64,000 bases of DNA from DATGUN01 sp035301285 (GCA_035301285.1 DATGUN010000090.1:99654-163653); one strand, 5' to 3'. Counted from the stretch's first letter, positions 25,052-34,760 are shown. Translations and numbers: made by a program. The notes: generated by a model from the letters alone, not told the origin.

Positions 25052-26080
25052 ATGTTAACGGAAAGGCAGTTATTGATTTTACACGTCATTATTGATGACT
25101 TCATTGAAACAGCACAACCTGTTGGTTCAAGGGCAATAGCTAAAAAGCACCATATTCCTTATAGCCCGGCCACCATCCGGAATGTCATGGCTGACCTTGA
25201 AGACATGGGATTGATTGAAAAAACGCATTCGTCATCAGGAAGAGTTCCTTCTGAAAAAGGGTATCGTTATTATGTTGATCATATCGTTTCACCGTATATT
25301 TCAACAGCTCATATCAACCTTTTTCAGCACCTACTCAAGGATGATTTCCTGGAGATGGAACAGGTTATCGAACAATCAGCCGAAATATTATCGGAATTGA
25401 CAAATTATACATCGATTGTTTTAGGTCCTGAGGTATTTGAAGCAAAATTAAAGGAGCTGCAAATCGTGACTCTCTCATCACAAGCAGCTGTCGCCATTTT
25501 GATTACAGATACAGGGCATGTTGAACATCGTGCATTTACCATCCCTGAGGAAATCCAATCGTCTGATTTGGAGAAAATGGTCAATATCCTGAACGATCGT
25601 CTGCATGGTATCCCTATATTTAATTTACCTCAAAAATTAAATAAAGAAATAATCACAATGATGAAAACATATGTCAATGATGTAGAAAAATCCTATGATT
25701 ATTTAAAAGGGGCTTTTTTCAACCAACATCCGGTCACAATGCATATAAGCGGAAAGACCAACCTTATCATGCAACCGGAGTTTGATGATGTCGAAAAAGT
25801 GCGTTCCTTTTATGAACTGATGGATAGGGAAGACGAAATCGCAAACCTGTTAAAAACCCATACAGAAGGTATCCAAGTTATGATAGGAAGTGAAAATGAA
25901 GTTGATGAAATCAAGGACTTCAGTTTGATTACGGCTTCTTACCAATTAGGTAACAGTCAACTGGGTACAATCGCATTACTCGGTCCAACGAGAATGGAAT
26001 ACAGGCGGGTCATTAATTTACTTCATGCCTTATCCTCTGAAATGACCGAGACATTGAATATATGGTATAAGAAAAAGTAG
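25052..26080 (+). CDS. hrcA: Heat-inducible transcription repressor HrcA
   Basis: Repressor that binds CIRCE and needs GroEL for activity. 342 residues from ATG 25052 (AGAGGTG upstream); the in-frame GTG at 25031 lies inside the CIRCE element. N-terminal winged helix: LTERQLLILHVIIDDF, PVGSRAIAKKHHIPYSPATI with RNVMADLEDMG, and SSSGRVPSEKGYRYYVD. GAF-like inserted domain in the middle. First gene of the CIRCE operon. Confidence 0.97.
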   Translation: MLTERQLLILHVIIDDFIETAQPVGSRAIAKKHHIPYSPATIRNVMADLEDMGLIEKTHSSSGRVPSEKGYRYYVDHIVSPYISTAHINLFQHLLKDDFLEMEQVIEQSAEILSELTNYTSIVLGPEVFEAKLKELQIVTLSSQAAVAILITDTGHVEHRAFTIPEEIQSSDLEKMVNILNDRLHGIPIFNLPQKLNKEIITMMKTYVNDVEKSYDYLKGAFFNQHPVTMHISGKTNLIMQPEFDDVEKVRSFYELMDREDEIANLLKTHTEGIQVMIGSENEVDEIKDFSLITASYQLGNSQLGTIALLGPTRMEYRRVINLLHALSSEMTETLNIWYKKK

Positions 26081-26189
26081 TTAATATGGTCATACAAAAA
26101 TATTTGGATAACTGTTCCTTTGTGTTGGTTTTCGTTTGTCATTCATGATATAGTCTTACGTGGTTATTGTTTTGGAGGAGGTGCAAAAG

Positions 26190-26807
26190 ATGGAAAAAAA
26201 GAGCGATCAAGTCATGGAAGAAGAGAAAAATGAATCGATAGATGAACAAGATATCGAAATTATCGACCCCGAATCCAATGAGGGAGAAAATCAAAACCAA
26301 AATGAATCCGAAAAAGAACAACCTGAAGAGGATTCAAATGAAAATGAATTGGATGCATTGAAAAATAAAGTCAATCAATTGGAAAAAGAAAAAAAGGCTG
26401 CTGAGGATAAAATGTTGCGTATCCAAGCAGAATTTGAAAACTTCAAGAAAAGAAACAAGAAAGAAAAAGAAGCGATCCACAAATATAAATCACAGGATAT
26501 TGCTTCTGAAATACTGCCTGCTCTGGACAATTTTGACAGGGCACTTCATGCGGATAACACAGATGTAAGTGATGCTTATGTCGAAGGCGTGTCCATGGTG
26601 TACAGACAACTCCTGGATGCACTGAAATCACATGGTGTTGAAGCGATTCAAGCAGTTGGCCAGGAATTTGACCCAAATCTTCATCATGCCGTCATGCAAG
26701 TGGAAGATGAAGATAAGGAATCAAATATGGTTGTTGAAGAATTGCAGACAGGATATATGCTAAAAGATAGAGTCATTCGACCTGCAATGGTTAAAGTAAA
26801 TAAATAA
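26190..26807 (+). CDS. grpE: Nucleotide exchange factor GrpE
   Basis: Releases ADP from DnaK and acts as thermosensor. 205 residues: a very acidic N-terminal tail (1-60), a long coiled coil (about 60-110) and the beta-rich C-terminal domain with DPNLHHAVMQVE and GYMLKDRVIRPAMVKVNK. ATG 26190 follows GGAGGAGGTG; upstream in-frame starts would add ten residues of non-family sequence. 109 bases after hrcA. Confidence 0.96.
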   Translation: MEKKSDQVMEEEKNESIDEQDIEIIDPESNEGENQNQNESEKEQPEEDSNENELDALKNKVNQLEKEKKAAEDKMLRIQAEFENFKKRNKKEKEAIHKYKSQDIASEILPALDNFDRALHADNTDVSDAYVEGVSMVYRQLLDALKSHGVEAIQAVGQEFDPNLHHAVMQVEDEDKESNMVVEELQTGYMLKDRVIRPAMVKVNK

Positions 26808-26833
26808 AGAAGTTGTCAAGGAGGATTTTTGAA

Positions 26834-28666
26834 ATGAGCAAGATAATTGGTATCGATTTAGGAACAACAAATTCATGTGTATCTGTAATGGAAGGTGGAG
26901 AATCTGTTGTCATTCCAAACCCGGAAGGAAATCGTACAACACCTTCTGTTGTTTCATTTAAAAATGGGGAGCGTCAAGTAGGTGAGGTCGCTAAACGTCA
27001 AGCCATAACGAACCCTAATACAATACAATCTGTCAAACGTCATATGGGTACAGATTTCAAAGTGAAAATTGAAGATAAAGAATTTACGCCTCAAGAAGTT
27101 TCCGCCATTATTTTACAGCATATCAAATCGTATGCTGAAGATTATATCGGTGAAAAAGTGGAGAAAGCAGTCATTACTGTACCAGCTTATTTTAATGATG
27201 CGGAACGTCAAGCTACAAAAGATGCCGGTACAATCGCTGGACTTGAAGTAGAACGTATCATTAACGAGCCAACTGCTGCAGCACTTGCGTATGGTATCGA
27301 TAAAGATGATCAGGACCAAACGATTTTAGTTTATGACCTTGGTGGAGGTACATTTGATGTATCCATTCTGGATATTGGCGATGGCACATTTGAAGTTGTT
27401 TCAACAGCTGGTGATAACCGTCTGGGTGGTGATGACTTTGATGAACTTATCATTGACCATATGGTCAGTGAATTCAAAAAAGAAAATGGAATCGACCTTT
27501 CCCAAGATAAAATGGCAACACAGCGTTTGAAAGATGCGGCTGAAAAAGCGAAAAAAGAACTTTCCGGTGTTAGCCAGACACAAATATCATTACCATTTAT
27601 CACTGCGGGCGATGCTGGTCCACTTCATATGGAAATGACTTTAACACGTGCTAAATTTGATGAGCTTACCAATGAGCTCGTTGAAAAATCGATGGTTCCA
27701 ACTCGAAAAGCATTAAAAGATGCAGACTTATCCGCCAATGAAATCGACAAGGTAATATTAGTAGGTGGGTCAACACGTATTCCTGCGGTTCAAGAGGCAA
27801 TTAAAAAAGAAACTGGAAAAGAACCTTCAAAAGGAGTCAATCCAGATGAAGTTGTTGCTTTAGGTGCAGCTATCCAGGGCGGTGTACTCCAAGGGGATGT
27901 CAAAGATGTTGTATTGCTTGATGTTACACCATTGTCATTGGGCATCGAAACAATGGGCTCTGTTACGACAAAACTGATTGAAAGAAATACAACGATCCCT
28001 ACAAGTGAATCACAAGTTTTCTCGACAGCTGCAGATAATCAAACAGCTGTGGACATTCACGTCCTGCAAGGTGAGCGTGAAATGGCAGCCGACAACAAAA
28101 CACTTGGTCGCTTCCAATTGACGGATATCCCACCAGCACCAAGAGGTGTGCCACAAATTGAAGTGTCATTCGATATTGATGCAAATGGTATCGTCAATGT
28201 TCGTGCAAAAGATAAAGGAACAAATAAAGAACAATCGATAACGATCAAATCCTCTTCCGGTTTATCAGATGATGAAATCGAAAAGATGGTCAATGAAGCT
28301 GAAGAAAATGCCGAAGAAGATAAAAAACGCCGTGAAGAAGTCGATTTACGCAATGAAGCAGACCAACTTGTATTCACAACGGATAAAACATTGAAAGATT
28401 TAGGCGATAAAGTATCCGATGACGAAAAAGAAAAAGCAGAATCAGCAAAAGATGAACTCAAAAAAGCACTTGAATCAGAAGATATGGATGATATCAAGTC
28501 CAAAAAAGAGGCTCTGGAAGAACAGGTCCAACAACTTTCCACGAAGTTATATGAACAAATGCAACAAGATGCCGAAGCACAAGGTGGAACAGACGATGGA
28601 AATGATGACTCCGAAGATGTAGTAGACGCGGATTACAAAGAAGTTGATGATGAAGAAGATAAGTAA
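26834..28666 (+). CDS. dnaK: Molecular chaperone DnaK (Hsp70)
   Basis: ATP-dependent chaperone. 610 residues: actin-like ATPase domain with the phosphate loops GIDLGTTNSCV and VYDLGGGTFDVSIL and the conserved INEPTAAALAYG; linker VLLDVTPLSLG; substrate-binding domain; acidic C-terminal tail ending DADYKEVDDEEDK. It shows the deletion in the ATPase domain usual for Gram-positive DnaK. AAGGAGG precedes ATG 26834. A terminator follows, separating it from dnaJ. Confidence 0.98.
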   Translation: MSKIIGIDLGTTNSCVSVMEGGESVVIPNPEGNRTTPSVVSFKNGERQVGEVAKRQAITNPNTIQSVKRHMGTDFKVKIEDKEFTPQEVSAIILQHIKSYAEDYIGEKVEKAVITVPAYFNDAERQATKDAGTIAGLEVERIINEPTAAALAYGIDKDDQDQTILVYDLGGGTFDVSILDIGDGTFEVVSTAGDNRLGGDDFDELIIDHMVSEFKKENGIDLSQDKMATQRLKDAAEKAKKELSGVSQTQISLPFITAGDAGPLHMEMTLTRAKFDELTNELVEKSMVPTRKALKDADLSANEIDKVILVGGSTRIPAVQEAIKKETGKEPSKGVNPDEVVALGAAIQGGVLQGDVKDVVLLDVTPLSLGIETMGSVTTKLIERNTTIPTSESQVFSTAADNQTAVDIHVLQGEREMAADNKTLGRFQLTDIPPAPRGVPQIEVSFDIDANGIVNVRAKDKGTNKEQSITIKSSSGLSDDEIEKMVNEAEENAEEDKKRREEVDLRNEADQLVFTTDKTLKDLGDKVSDDEKEKAESAKDELKKALESEDMDDIKSKKEALEEQVQQLSTKLYEQMQQDAEAQGGTDDGNDDSEDVVDADYKEVDDEEDK

Positions 28667-28690
28667 TACGTAAGCAATACGTTCGATTAC

Positions 28691-28730
28691 AAAAGTCAAA
28701 GTCAGGGGTTTCTTGGCTTTGACTTTTCTT
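28691..28730 (+). terminator. Intrinsic terminator after dnaK
   Basis: AAAAGTCAAAG ... CTTTGACTTTT hairpin with T tract; likely lowers dnaJ expression relative to dnaK. Confidence 0.85.
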
Positions 28731-28849
28731 CTTTAACTTGTTCACTTAGATATAATATTTAATAAAGTGATAAGATGAACGACTGAATATGATATCAAAA
28801 ACAATGTCATCATTGTTGAATGTATATTTTGAACCTTATATTTAGGTAT

Positions 28850-28879
28850 TTGCCAACGATTAAGTTAAAATGGTAAGAT
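28850..28879 (+). promoter_or_regulatory. Candidate dnaJ promoter
   Basis: TTGCCA, 18-base spacer, TAAGAT, about 40 bases before dnaJ. No second CIRCE is present in this gap. Confidence 0.4.
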
Positions 28880-28917
28880 GAAACCGATGTAAGTGAGTAT
28901 GGGAGAGTGAATGATAA

Positions 28918-30042
28918 GTGACGAAGCGAGATTATTATGAAGTGTTGGGTGTATCAAAAGATGCTTCCAAAGATGAAATAAAAAAAGCATATCGTAAACT
29001 AGCGAGAAAATATCATCCTGATGTAAACAAAGAAGAAGGATCTGAAGATAAATTCAAAGAAGCAAAGGAAGCTTATGAAGTACTCAGTAACGAACAAAAA
29101 CGGAGTCAATATGATCAGTTCGGACACGCAGGTGCACAAGGCCAAGGCTTCTCAGGATTCGGTGGTAGTGGCGACTTCGGTGGTGGCTTCGGTGATATTT
29201 TCGACATGTTTTTCGGTGGCGGGGGTGCCTCACGTGACCCGAACGCTCCGAGACAAGGTTCCGATCTCCAATATACCATTACACTTGATTTTGAAGAAGC
29301 CATTTTCGGGAAAGATACGGAAATCCGTATCCCGAAAGATGAAGAATGTGAAACATGCCATGGTTCGGGAGCAAAACCCGGTACAAAAACAAAAACATGT
29401 ACACATTGTCATGGGTCAGGTCAGCTGAACACGGAACAGAATACACCTTTCGGTAAAGTTGTAAATCGTAGGGTGTGCCATTATTGTAATGGTACAGGAA
29501 AGATCATTCCTGAAAAATGTTCAACTTGCGGTGGTAAAGGTACTGTCAAGAAACAAAAGGAGATTAAAATCAATATTCCTGCGGGTATTGATGAAGGACA
29601 GCAAATCCGCGTTTCCGGTAAAGGGGAACCAGGTATCAACGGAGGGCCACCAGGAGATTTATTTGTCGTCATACAAGTGCGCCCGCATGATTTCTTTGAG
29701 CGTGAAGGGGATCATATATTTTGTGAACTACCTGTTACCTATACGCAAGCCGCACTTGGCGATGAAATAGAAGTGCCGACGGTTCACGGAAAAGTCATGT
29801 TAAAAATACCAGCGGGAACCCAAACCGGCAAGATATTTCGTTTGAAAGGCAAAGGTGCCCCAAGTGTTCGTGGACATGGGCAAGGTGATCAACATATTCA
29901 GGTTCGGGTTATCACACCAACAAAATTAACAGACAGACAGAAAGAAATCTTGCGTGAGTTCAATGAGATTGACGGGAAACAACCGACAGATGAAAATGAG
30001 GAATCTTTTTTCCAAAGGTTTAAAAAAGCTTTCAAGAATTGA
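28918..30042 (+). CDS. dnaJ: Co-chaperone DnaJ (Hsp40)
   Basis: Delivers substrates to DnaK and stimulates its ATPase. 374 residues. J domain with the HPD motif (KYHPDVN, about residues 32-38), a G/F-rich region (about 70-105), four CxxCxGxG zinc motifs (first CETCHGSG; last CSTCGGKG) and the C-terminal peptide-binding domains. Start is GTG at 28918 giving MTKRDYYEVLGV; GGGAGAG lies upstream. Followed by an attenuator-like hairpin and prmA. Confidence 0.97.
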   Translation: MTKRDYYEVLGVSKDASKDEIKKAYRKLARKYHPDVNKEEGSEDKFKEAKEAYEVLSNEQKRSQYDQFGHAGAQGQGFSGFGGSGDFGGGFGDIFDMFFGGGGASRDPNAPRQGSDLQYTITLDFEEAIFGKDTEIRIPKDEECETCHGSGAKPGTKTKTCTHCHGSGQLNTEQNTPFGKVVNRRVCHYCNGTGKIIPEKCSTCGGKGTVKKQKEIKINIPAGIDEGQQIRVSGKGEPGINGGPPGDLFVVIQVRPHDFFEREGDHIFCELPVTYTQAALGDEIEVPTVHGKVMLKIPAGTQTGKIFRLKGKGAPSVRGHGQGDQHIQVRVITPTKLTDRQKEILREFNEIDGKQPTDENEESFFQRFKKAFKN

Positions 30043-30046
30043 CCAT

Positions 30047-30078
30047 AGGTGTTGCCACTCTGCAACACCTTTATATAT
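30047..30078 (+). terminator. Hairpin between dnaJ and prmA
   Basis: AGGTGTTGC / GCAACACCT, a perfect 9-bp stem with a six-base loop followed by TTATATATAT rather than a pure T run; a partial terminator or attenuator. Confidence 0.55.
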
Positions 30079-30116
30079 ATTGTCAAAAAAGACTTTCACA
30101 GGTAAGGTGACAGAAA

Positions 30117-31049
30117 ATGAAGTGGTATGAAGTTTGTGTCCATACATCAAACGAAGCTAATGAAGCAGTTTCCAATGTCCTACATGGATTCACTTCCGGA
30201 GGTGTGACCATAGAAGATCCTCTGGACATAACAAAAGAGCATCAAACAACATTTGGGGAAATATACGATCTGAATCAAGATGATTATCCAAAAGAGGGTA
30301 TTTTTATCAAAACATATCTATCGGAAGATCCAAGAAGGAACGGAACATTAGCGGAAATCAATCAGGCCATCCATAATTTGAAAAACCATCAACTTGAAAT
30401 TGGAAAAGGCGATGTTACCGTTCGTGAGGTGGATGAAGAGGATTGGGCGACAGCATGGAAAAAATTTTATAAGCCTGTTAAAATATCTGAAAACGTCATG
30501 ATAAAGCCAACTTGGGAAACACTTGATTCCACAACGGACTCCCTTGTTATTGATATTGACCCTGGTATGGCATTTGGAACAGGAACACATCCAACAACTG
30601 TTTTATGTGTCCAAGCATTGGAAAGATACGTAAAACAAGGAGACTTGGTTATTGACGTAGGATGTGGATCGGGTATTCTCAGTATTGCTTCGGGTTTGCT
30701 AGGTGCTAAAAATGTTATGGCATACGATTTGGATGATGTAGCTATATCAAGCACAAACTATAATGCCTCGCTCAATGGCCTGGAGACAACCATTCATGCT
30801 CAACAAAATAATTTATTGGATGGGATAAATGAAACAGTTGATGTGATTGTATCTAATATACTTGCAGAAATTATCGTCACATTTGTCGATGATGCATGGG
30901 AATGTTTAAATCAAGAAGGGTACTTCATTACCTCAGGTATCATATCCGAGAAAAAAGAAATGGTCGTATCAAAATTGAAAGAATCTGGGTTCAACATCAT
31001 AAGCAGTCATGAACAAAATGATTGGGTAGTCATAGTTGCACAAAAATGA
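30117..31049 (+). CDS. prmA: Ribosomal protein L11 methyltransferase
   Basis: Trimethylates lysines and the N-terminus of L11. 310 residues: N-terminal substrate-recognition domain (KWYEVCVHTSNEANEAV), linker with DEEDWATAWKKFYKPVKI, and the methyltransferase domain with MAFGTGTHPTT, motif I VIDVGCGSGILSIA and the NPPF-like VSNILAEIIV. GGTAAGGTGA lies upstream. Downstream, rsmE follows directly, and the dnaJ-prmA-rsmE-mtaB order is standard. Confidence 0.96.
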   Translation: MKWYEVCVHTSNEANEAVSNVLHGFTSGGVTIEDPLDITKEHQTTFGEIYDLNQDDYPKEGIFIKTYLSEDPRRNGTLAEINQAIHNLKNHQLEIGKGDVTVREVDEEDWATAWKKFYKPVKISENVMIKPTWETLDSTTDSLVIDIDPGMAFGTGTHPTTVLCVQALERYVKQGDLVIDVGCGSGILSIASGLLGAKNVMAYDLDDVAISSTNYNASLNGLETTIHAQQNNLLDGINETVDVIVSNILAEIIVTFVDDAWECLNQEGYFITSGIISEKKEMVVSKLKESGFNIISSHEQNDWVVIVAQK

Positions 31050-31070
31050 ATGAATAAAGGAATGTTAGCC

Positions 31071-31841
31071 ATGCAGCGATATTTCGTTTCCGGAAGCCAA
31101 TGGTGTGAAGAGAATGTACATATCACCGGGGAAGATGCACATCATATCACAAGAGTCATGCGTTTTAATGTTGGCGATCATATTATTTGCAATCACCCGG
31201 GAGGATCGGTTGCGGAATGTGAAATAGATAGCTTATCACATGATAGTGTCATTGCGACAATCATTCACTGGAAAGAGGAATCAGCAGAGTTACCTGTCGA
31301 TGTTACGATTATTCAAGCCCTTCCAAAAGGGGATAAAATTGAGTTCACAATGCAAAAAGGAACAGAACTTGGTGCATGCGAGTTTATTCCCTTTACAGCT
31401 GATAGAAGTATCGTCAAATGGGATGACAAAAAGAAGGATAAAAAACAAAGGCGTTTTTTAAAAATTGTCAAAGAAGCGAGTGAACAATGCCATCGTAACA
31501 AAATTCCCGATGTTCAACCTGTCATGTCTTTGGAAGATGCTATCAAGTTTGTTGAAGGATATGATGTGAAATTATTCGCTCACACCGATGAGGCAAGAAC
31601 AGATGATTTCCAATCACTGGCACACTCATTAAAGCAAACATTTCATAACCATCGGATTGTTATTTGTGTTGGCCCTGAAGGTGGATTTTCCGAGCAGGAA
31701 GTGGCATTATTGAAAAAACAGGATTTTTCACCGGTTAGAATGGGTCCTCGTATTCTACGTACGGAAACCGCAGCATTATATGCGCTCGCGAGTATATCTT
31801 ATCACTTTGAAGAATTGAGGTGGAATTTATGCCAACAGTAG
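31071..31841 (+). CDS. rsmE: 16S rRNA m3U1498 methyltransferase RsmE
   Basis: SPOUT-class (knotted) methyltransferase acting on U1498 of 16S rRNA. 256 residues with ATG 31071, preceded by AAAGGA; the frame start at 31050 would add seven residues. N-terminal PUA-like domain with EDAHHITRVMR; knot region with CVGPEGGFSEQEV and MGPRILRTETAALYAL. The last 13 bases overlap mtaB. Confidence 0.95.
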   Translation: MQRYFVSGSQWCEENVHITGEDAHHITRVMRFNVGDHIICNHPGGSVAECEIDSLSHDSVIATIIHWKEESAELPVDVTIIQALPKGDKIEFTMQKGTELGACEFIPFTADRSIVKWDDKKKDKKQRRFLKIVKEASEQCHRNKIPDVQPVMSLEDAIKFVEGYDVKLFAHTDEARTDDFQSLAHSLKQTFHNHRIVICVGPEGGFSEQEVALLKKQDFSPVRMGPRILRTETAALYALASISYHFEELRWNLCQQ

Positions 31842-33184
31842 CTTTTCATACGTTGGGGTGTAAAGTAAATCATTATGAAACAGAAGGTATTTGGCAAATG
31901 TTTCAAAAAAATGGCTATGAACGCGTTGAGTTTGATAGGCGTTCAGATGTTTATGTCATCAACACGTGTACAGTAACGAACACAGGTGATAAAAAAAGCA
32001 GACAGATCATCCGGCGGGCCGTTCGCAAAAATCCCGAGGCTGTGATCTGTGTAACTGGATGCTATGCTCAAACCAGCCCTGGCGAAGTTATGGAAATACC
32101 AGGTGTAGATGTTGTTGTTGGAACACAAAATCGAACAGAAATGATTGATTATATTAAAGAACATCAACAGACACGAAAACCTGTCAATGGTGTATCAAAC
32201 ATCATGAAAAACCGTGTGTTTGAAGAAATGGATGTCCCTGCCTTTACCGACCGCACACGGGCATCATTGAAAATCCAGGAAGGATGCAATAACTTCTGTA
32301 CGTTCTGTATCATCCCTTGGTCCCGTGGATTGTTGCGTTCACGTGATCCGGATAGTGTCATAGCGCAAGCACAGAAGCTGGTAGATGCCGGTTATAAAGA
32401 AATTGTTTTGACAGGTATCCATACAGCGGGATATGGTGAGGATATGCCTGATTACAATTTCGCCAAGTTGCTTCGGGCACTGGAGAATGAGGTCAATGGC
32501 TTAAAACGGATTCGGATTTCTTCGATTGAGGCGAGTCAAATTACGGATGAGGTCATTGACGTATTGGATCAATCGGAAAAAATCGTCCGACATTTACATA
32601 TCCCTCTTCAAGCTGGTTCAGATACAGTTTTACAACGGATGCGAAGAAAATATTCTTGTCGTTACTATAAACAAAAAGTTGATAAAATCAAGAAGGCACT
32701 ACCCGGGCTAGCAATTACTTCCGATGTTATCGTCGGTTTTCCGGGTGAAACGGATGAAGAATTTATGGAAACATACCAGTTTGTCCGTGAAATCGGCTAT
32801 TCAGAATTGCATGTATTTCCATATTCACAACGTACCGGAACACCAGCAGCACGAATGGAAAACCAAGTTGACAATGATGTAAAAAATGAACGTGTTGCAA
32901 AGATGATTGATTTATCAGACCAACTAGCCAAAGAATATGCATCAAGGTATGAAGGTGAAATCTTGGAAGTCATTCCTGAAGAAATCCATACAGAAAATGA
33001 CGACTCAACGAAACTTGTCGGGTATACGGATAATTACATGAAAGTCATCTTAGAAGGCAGCAAAGGCTTAATTGGTGAAATCGTTCGCGTGAAAATCACC
33101 AAATCCGGTTACCCATACAATCAAGGTGTATTCGTAATGACTGTAGATGAGGCCACAAATAAACAGATAAACGTCATCACCTGA
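31829..33184 (+). CDS. mtaB: tRNA t6A37 methylthiotransferase MtaB
   Basis: Radical-SAM enzyme that adds a methylthio group to t6A37 in tRNAs reading ANN codons (YqeV). 451 residues: UPF0004 domain with TLGCKVNHYETE, NTCTVTNTGDKKSRQ and VTGCYAQ (three Cys for the auxiliary cluster); radical-SAM motif CNNFCTFC at about residues 154-161; SSIEASQI; C-terminal TRAM domain. ATG 31829 lies within the end of rsmE, with AATTGAGGTGG upstream. Confidence 0.95.
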   Translation: MPTVAFHTLGCKVNHYETEGIWQMFQKNGYERVEFDRRSDVYVINTCTVTNTGDKKSRQIIRRAVRKNPEAVICVTGCYAQTSPGEVMEIPGVDVVVGTQNRTEMIDYIKEHQQTRKPVNGVSNIMKNRVFEEMDVPAFTDRTRASLKIQEGCNNFCTFCIIPWSRGLLRSRDPDSVIAQAQKLVDAGYKEIVLTGIHTAGYGEDMPDYNFAKLLRALENEVNGLKRIRISSIEASQITDEVIDVLDQSEKIVRHLHIPLQAGSDTVLQRMRRKYSCRYYKQKVDKIKKALPGLAITSDVIVGFPGETDEEFMETYQFVREIGYSELHVFPYSQRTGTPAARMENQVDNDVKNERVAKMIDLSDQLAKEYASRYEGEILEVIPEEIHTENDDSTKLVGYTDNYMKVILEGSKGLIGEIVRVKITKSGYPYNQGVFVMTVDEATNKQINVIT

Positions 33185-33224
33185 AAAGAAATTTTGAATG
33201 AAAGCGTAAAGGGAGGTTTTTAAT

Positions 33225-33887
33225 ATGGTTAAAGATTTAGCCGCTTATATCGATCATACGCAATTAAAGCCTGACACAACAGTTGAAAAAGTCGATCAAA
33301 CGATTGCTGAAGCGAAAGAATATACATTTGCATCCGTCTGTGTGAACCCTTATTGGGTGTCACATTGTAGCGAAAAACTAGCGGACAGCAAGGTGAAGGT
33401 ATGTACAGTCATTGGTTTTCCATTAGGTGCATCATCTTCAAAAGTTAAGGAAATGGAAACCAGACAAGCTATCAAAGATGGTGCTGAAGAAGTCGATATG
33501 GTCATCAATATCGGTGAATTAAAAGCCAATCATGATGATTCCGTCAAAAAAGATATTCAAACAGTCGTTGCTGCCGCTAAGAACAAAGCTACGACAAAAG
33601 TGATCATAGAAACAGCATTACTCACGACTAATGAAAAAATCCGTGCCTGTATGTTGGCAAAAGAGGCGGGTGCCGACTATGTGAAAACCTCCACCGGGTT
33701 TGCAAATGGCGGTGCAACTGCAGAAGATATTCGTTTAATGCGTGAAACCATAGGCGATAACATGGGCATTAAAGCGTCCGGAGGCATTCGTGACTATCAA
33801 GCGGCTCAGGAAATGATTAAGGCAGGCGCAACGCGGATTGGCGCCAGCGCAGGTGTAGACATTATGAAAGAAGCGTATAATAGTTGA
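33225..33887 (+). CDS. deoC: Deoxyribose-phosphate aldolase
   Basis: Splits 2-deoxyribose-5-phosphate into glyceraldehyde-3-phosphate and acetaldehyde for deoxynucleoside use. 220 residues, class I aldolase. The Schiff-base lysine is Lys154 in YVKTSTGF; the proton-relay lysine is in IKASGGIRD; IDHTQLKPD and the Asp of VDMVINIG complete the site. GGGAGG precedes ATG 33225. It is not beside other deo genes here; in B. subtilis deoC is with nupC and pdp. Its use with mtaB/rpsU as neighbours is a feature of some other Bacillaceae. Confidence 0.95.
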   Translation: MVKDLAAYIDHTQLKPDTTVEKVDQTIAEAKEYTFASVCVNPYWVSHCSEKLADSKVKVCTVIGFPLGASSSKVKEMETRQAIKDGAEEVDMVINIGELKANHDDSVKKDIQTVVAAAKNKATTKVIIETALLTTNEKIRACMLAKEAGADYVKTSTGFANGGATAEDIRLMRETIGDNMGIKASGGIRDYQAAQEMIKAGATRIGASAGVDIMKEAYNS

Positions 33888-33966
33888 ATCATCGGGATGT
33901 TAAAATGAACATCATAAATGCGTATAAAAGATATTTTATGCCAAGGCAATTTAATGAAAGTTTAAG

Positions 33967-33995
33967 TTGACCAGATTGGCAGCTTATATTATAAT
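33967..33995 (+). promoter_or_regulatory. Sigma-A promoter of rpsU-yqeY
   Basis: TTGACC, exactly 17 bases, TATAAT, 72 bases before rpsU: a near-consensus strong promoter, as expected for a ribosomal protein gene. Confidence 0.85.
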
Positions 33996-34067
33996 AAAAA
34001 AAGGCATGTAATAACATTTATGTGCTGTAACTATTTTGTTTTATGCTCCGGAGGGAGGGAAATTAGC

Positions 34068-34241
34068 ATGTCAAATACAACTCGCGTTCGTAAAAACGAG
34101 TCTCTTGAAGATGCTCTTCGTCGCTTTAAGCGTAATGTATCAAAAAGTGGTACATTATCCGAATATCGTAAGCGGGAATATTATGAAAAGCCTAGCGTGC
34201 GTCGGAAAAAGAAATCCGAAGCAGCAAGAAAACGGAGATAA
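34068..34241 (+). CDS. rpsU: Ribosomal protein S21
   Basis: Late-assembling small-subunit protein that helps mRNA engagement. 57 residues, start MSNTTRVRKNESLEDALRR, highly basic end RRKKKSEAARKRR. GGAGGGAGGG lies nine bases before ATG 34068; an in-frame ATG at 34020 would add 16 unrelated residues. Unlike in enterobacteria it is not attached to dnaG-sigA, which lies 17 kb away. Confidence 0.97.
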   Translation: MSNTTRVRKNESLEDALRRFKRNVSKSGTLSEYRKREYYEKPSVRRKKKSEAARKRR

Positions 34242-34257
34242 CAAAGAGGGTGTAAAT

Positions 34258-34704
34258 ATGTCTTTATTGAATCAGCTGAATCAAGATATGAAACAGGCGA
34301 TGAAACAAAAGGATAAGGCAACCCTAAGTGTTATCCGAATGGTAAAGACATCGATGCAAAATGAAGCAATTAAACTTGGTAAAGAAGAGTTATCGCAAGA
34401 AGAGGAACTTACAATTTTAACGAAAGAACTTAAACAGAGAAAAGATTCCCTCCAAGAATTTAAAAAAGCGAATCGAGACGATCTTGTTGAAAACTTGGAA
34501 ACTGAAATTCATATTTTGCAAGAATATATGCCTGAACAATTAACAGATGATGAACTTACGGAAATTGTTCAAGAAGCTATTGAGGAAGTCGGGGCAACTT
34601 CCGTCAAGGACATGGGCAATATCATGAAGATAGTTATGCCCAAGGTAAAAGGAAAAGCGGATGGGTCCCGAGTCAATAAGCTAGTGAAACAATATATATC
34701 ATGA
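34258..34704 (+). CDS. yqeY: GatB/YqeY domain protein
   Basis: 148-residue helical protein of the YqeY family, related to the C-terminal tRNA-interacting domain of GatB; its own function is unclear. MSLLNQLNQDMKQAMKQKDKA at the start is matched by EILQEYMPEQLTDDE-like and GKADGSRVNKLVKQ-like segments seen here. ATG 34258 has AAAGAGGGTG upstream, 16 bases after rpsU; the length equals B. subtilis YqeY. Terminated at 34724-34760. Confidence 0.94.
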   Translation: MSLLNQLNQDMKQAMKQKDKATLSVIRMVKTSMQNEAIKLGKEELSQEEELTILTKELKQRKDSLQEFKKANRDDLVENLETEIHILQEYMPEQLTDDELTEIVQEAIEEVGATSVKDMGNIMKIVMPKVKGKADGSRVNKLVKQYIS

Positions 34705-34723
34705 ATTATGAATACAGAACTAA

Positions 34724-34760
34724 AAGGCCTTTGTCAAAGATGATTTGGCAAAGGTCTTTA
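34724..34760 (+). terminator. Intrinsic terminator after yqeY
   Basis: GGCCTTTGTCAAA / TTTGGCAAAGGTC pairing (one mismatch) followed by TTTAT. Confidence 0.7.

Noticed and set aside
28057..28542. 161-residue minus-strand open frame inside dnaK
   Set aside because: Antisense shadow of the codon-biased dnaK 3' half; serine-rich composition reflects reverse-complemented acidic codons.
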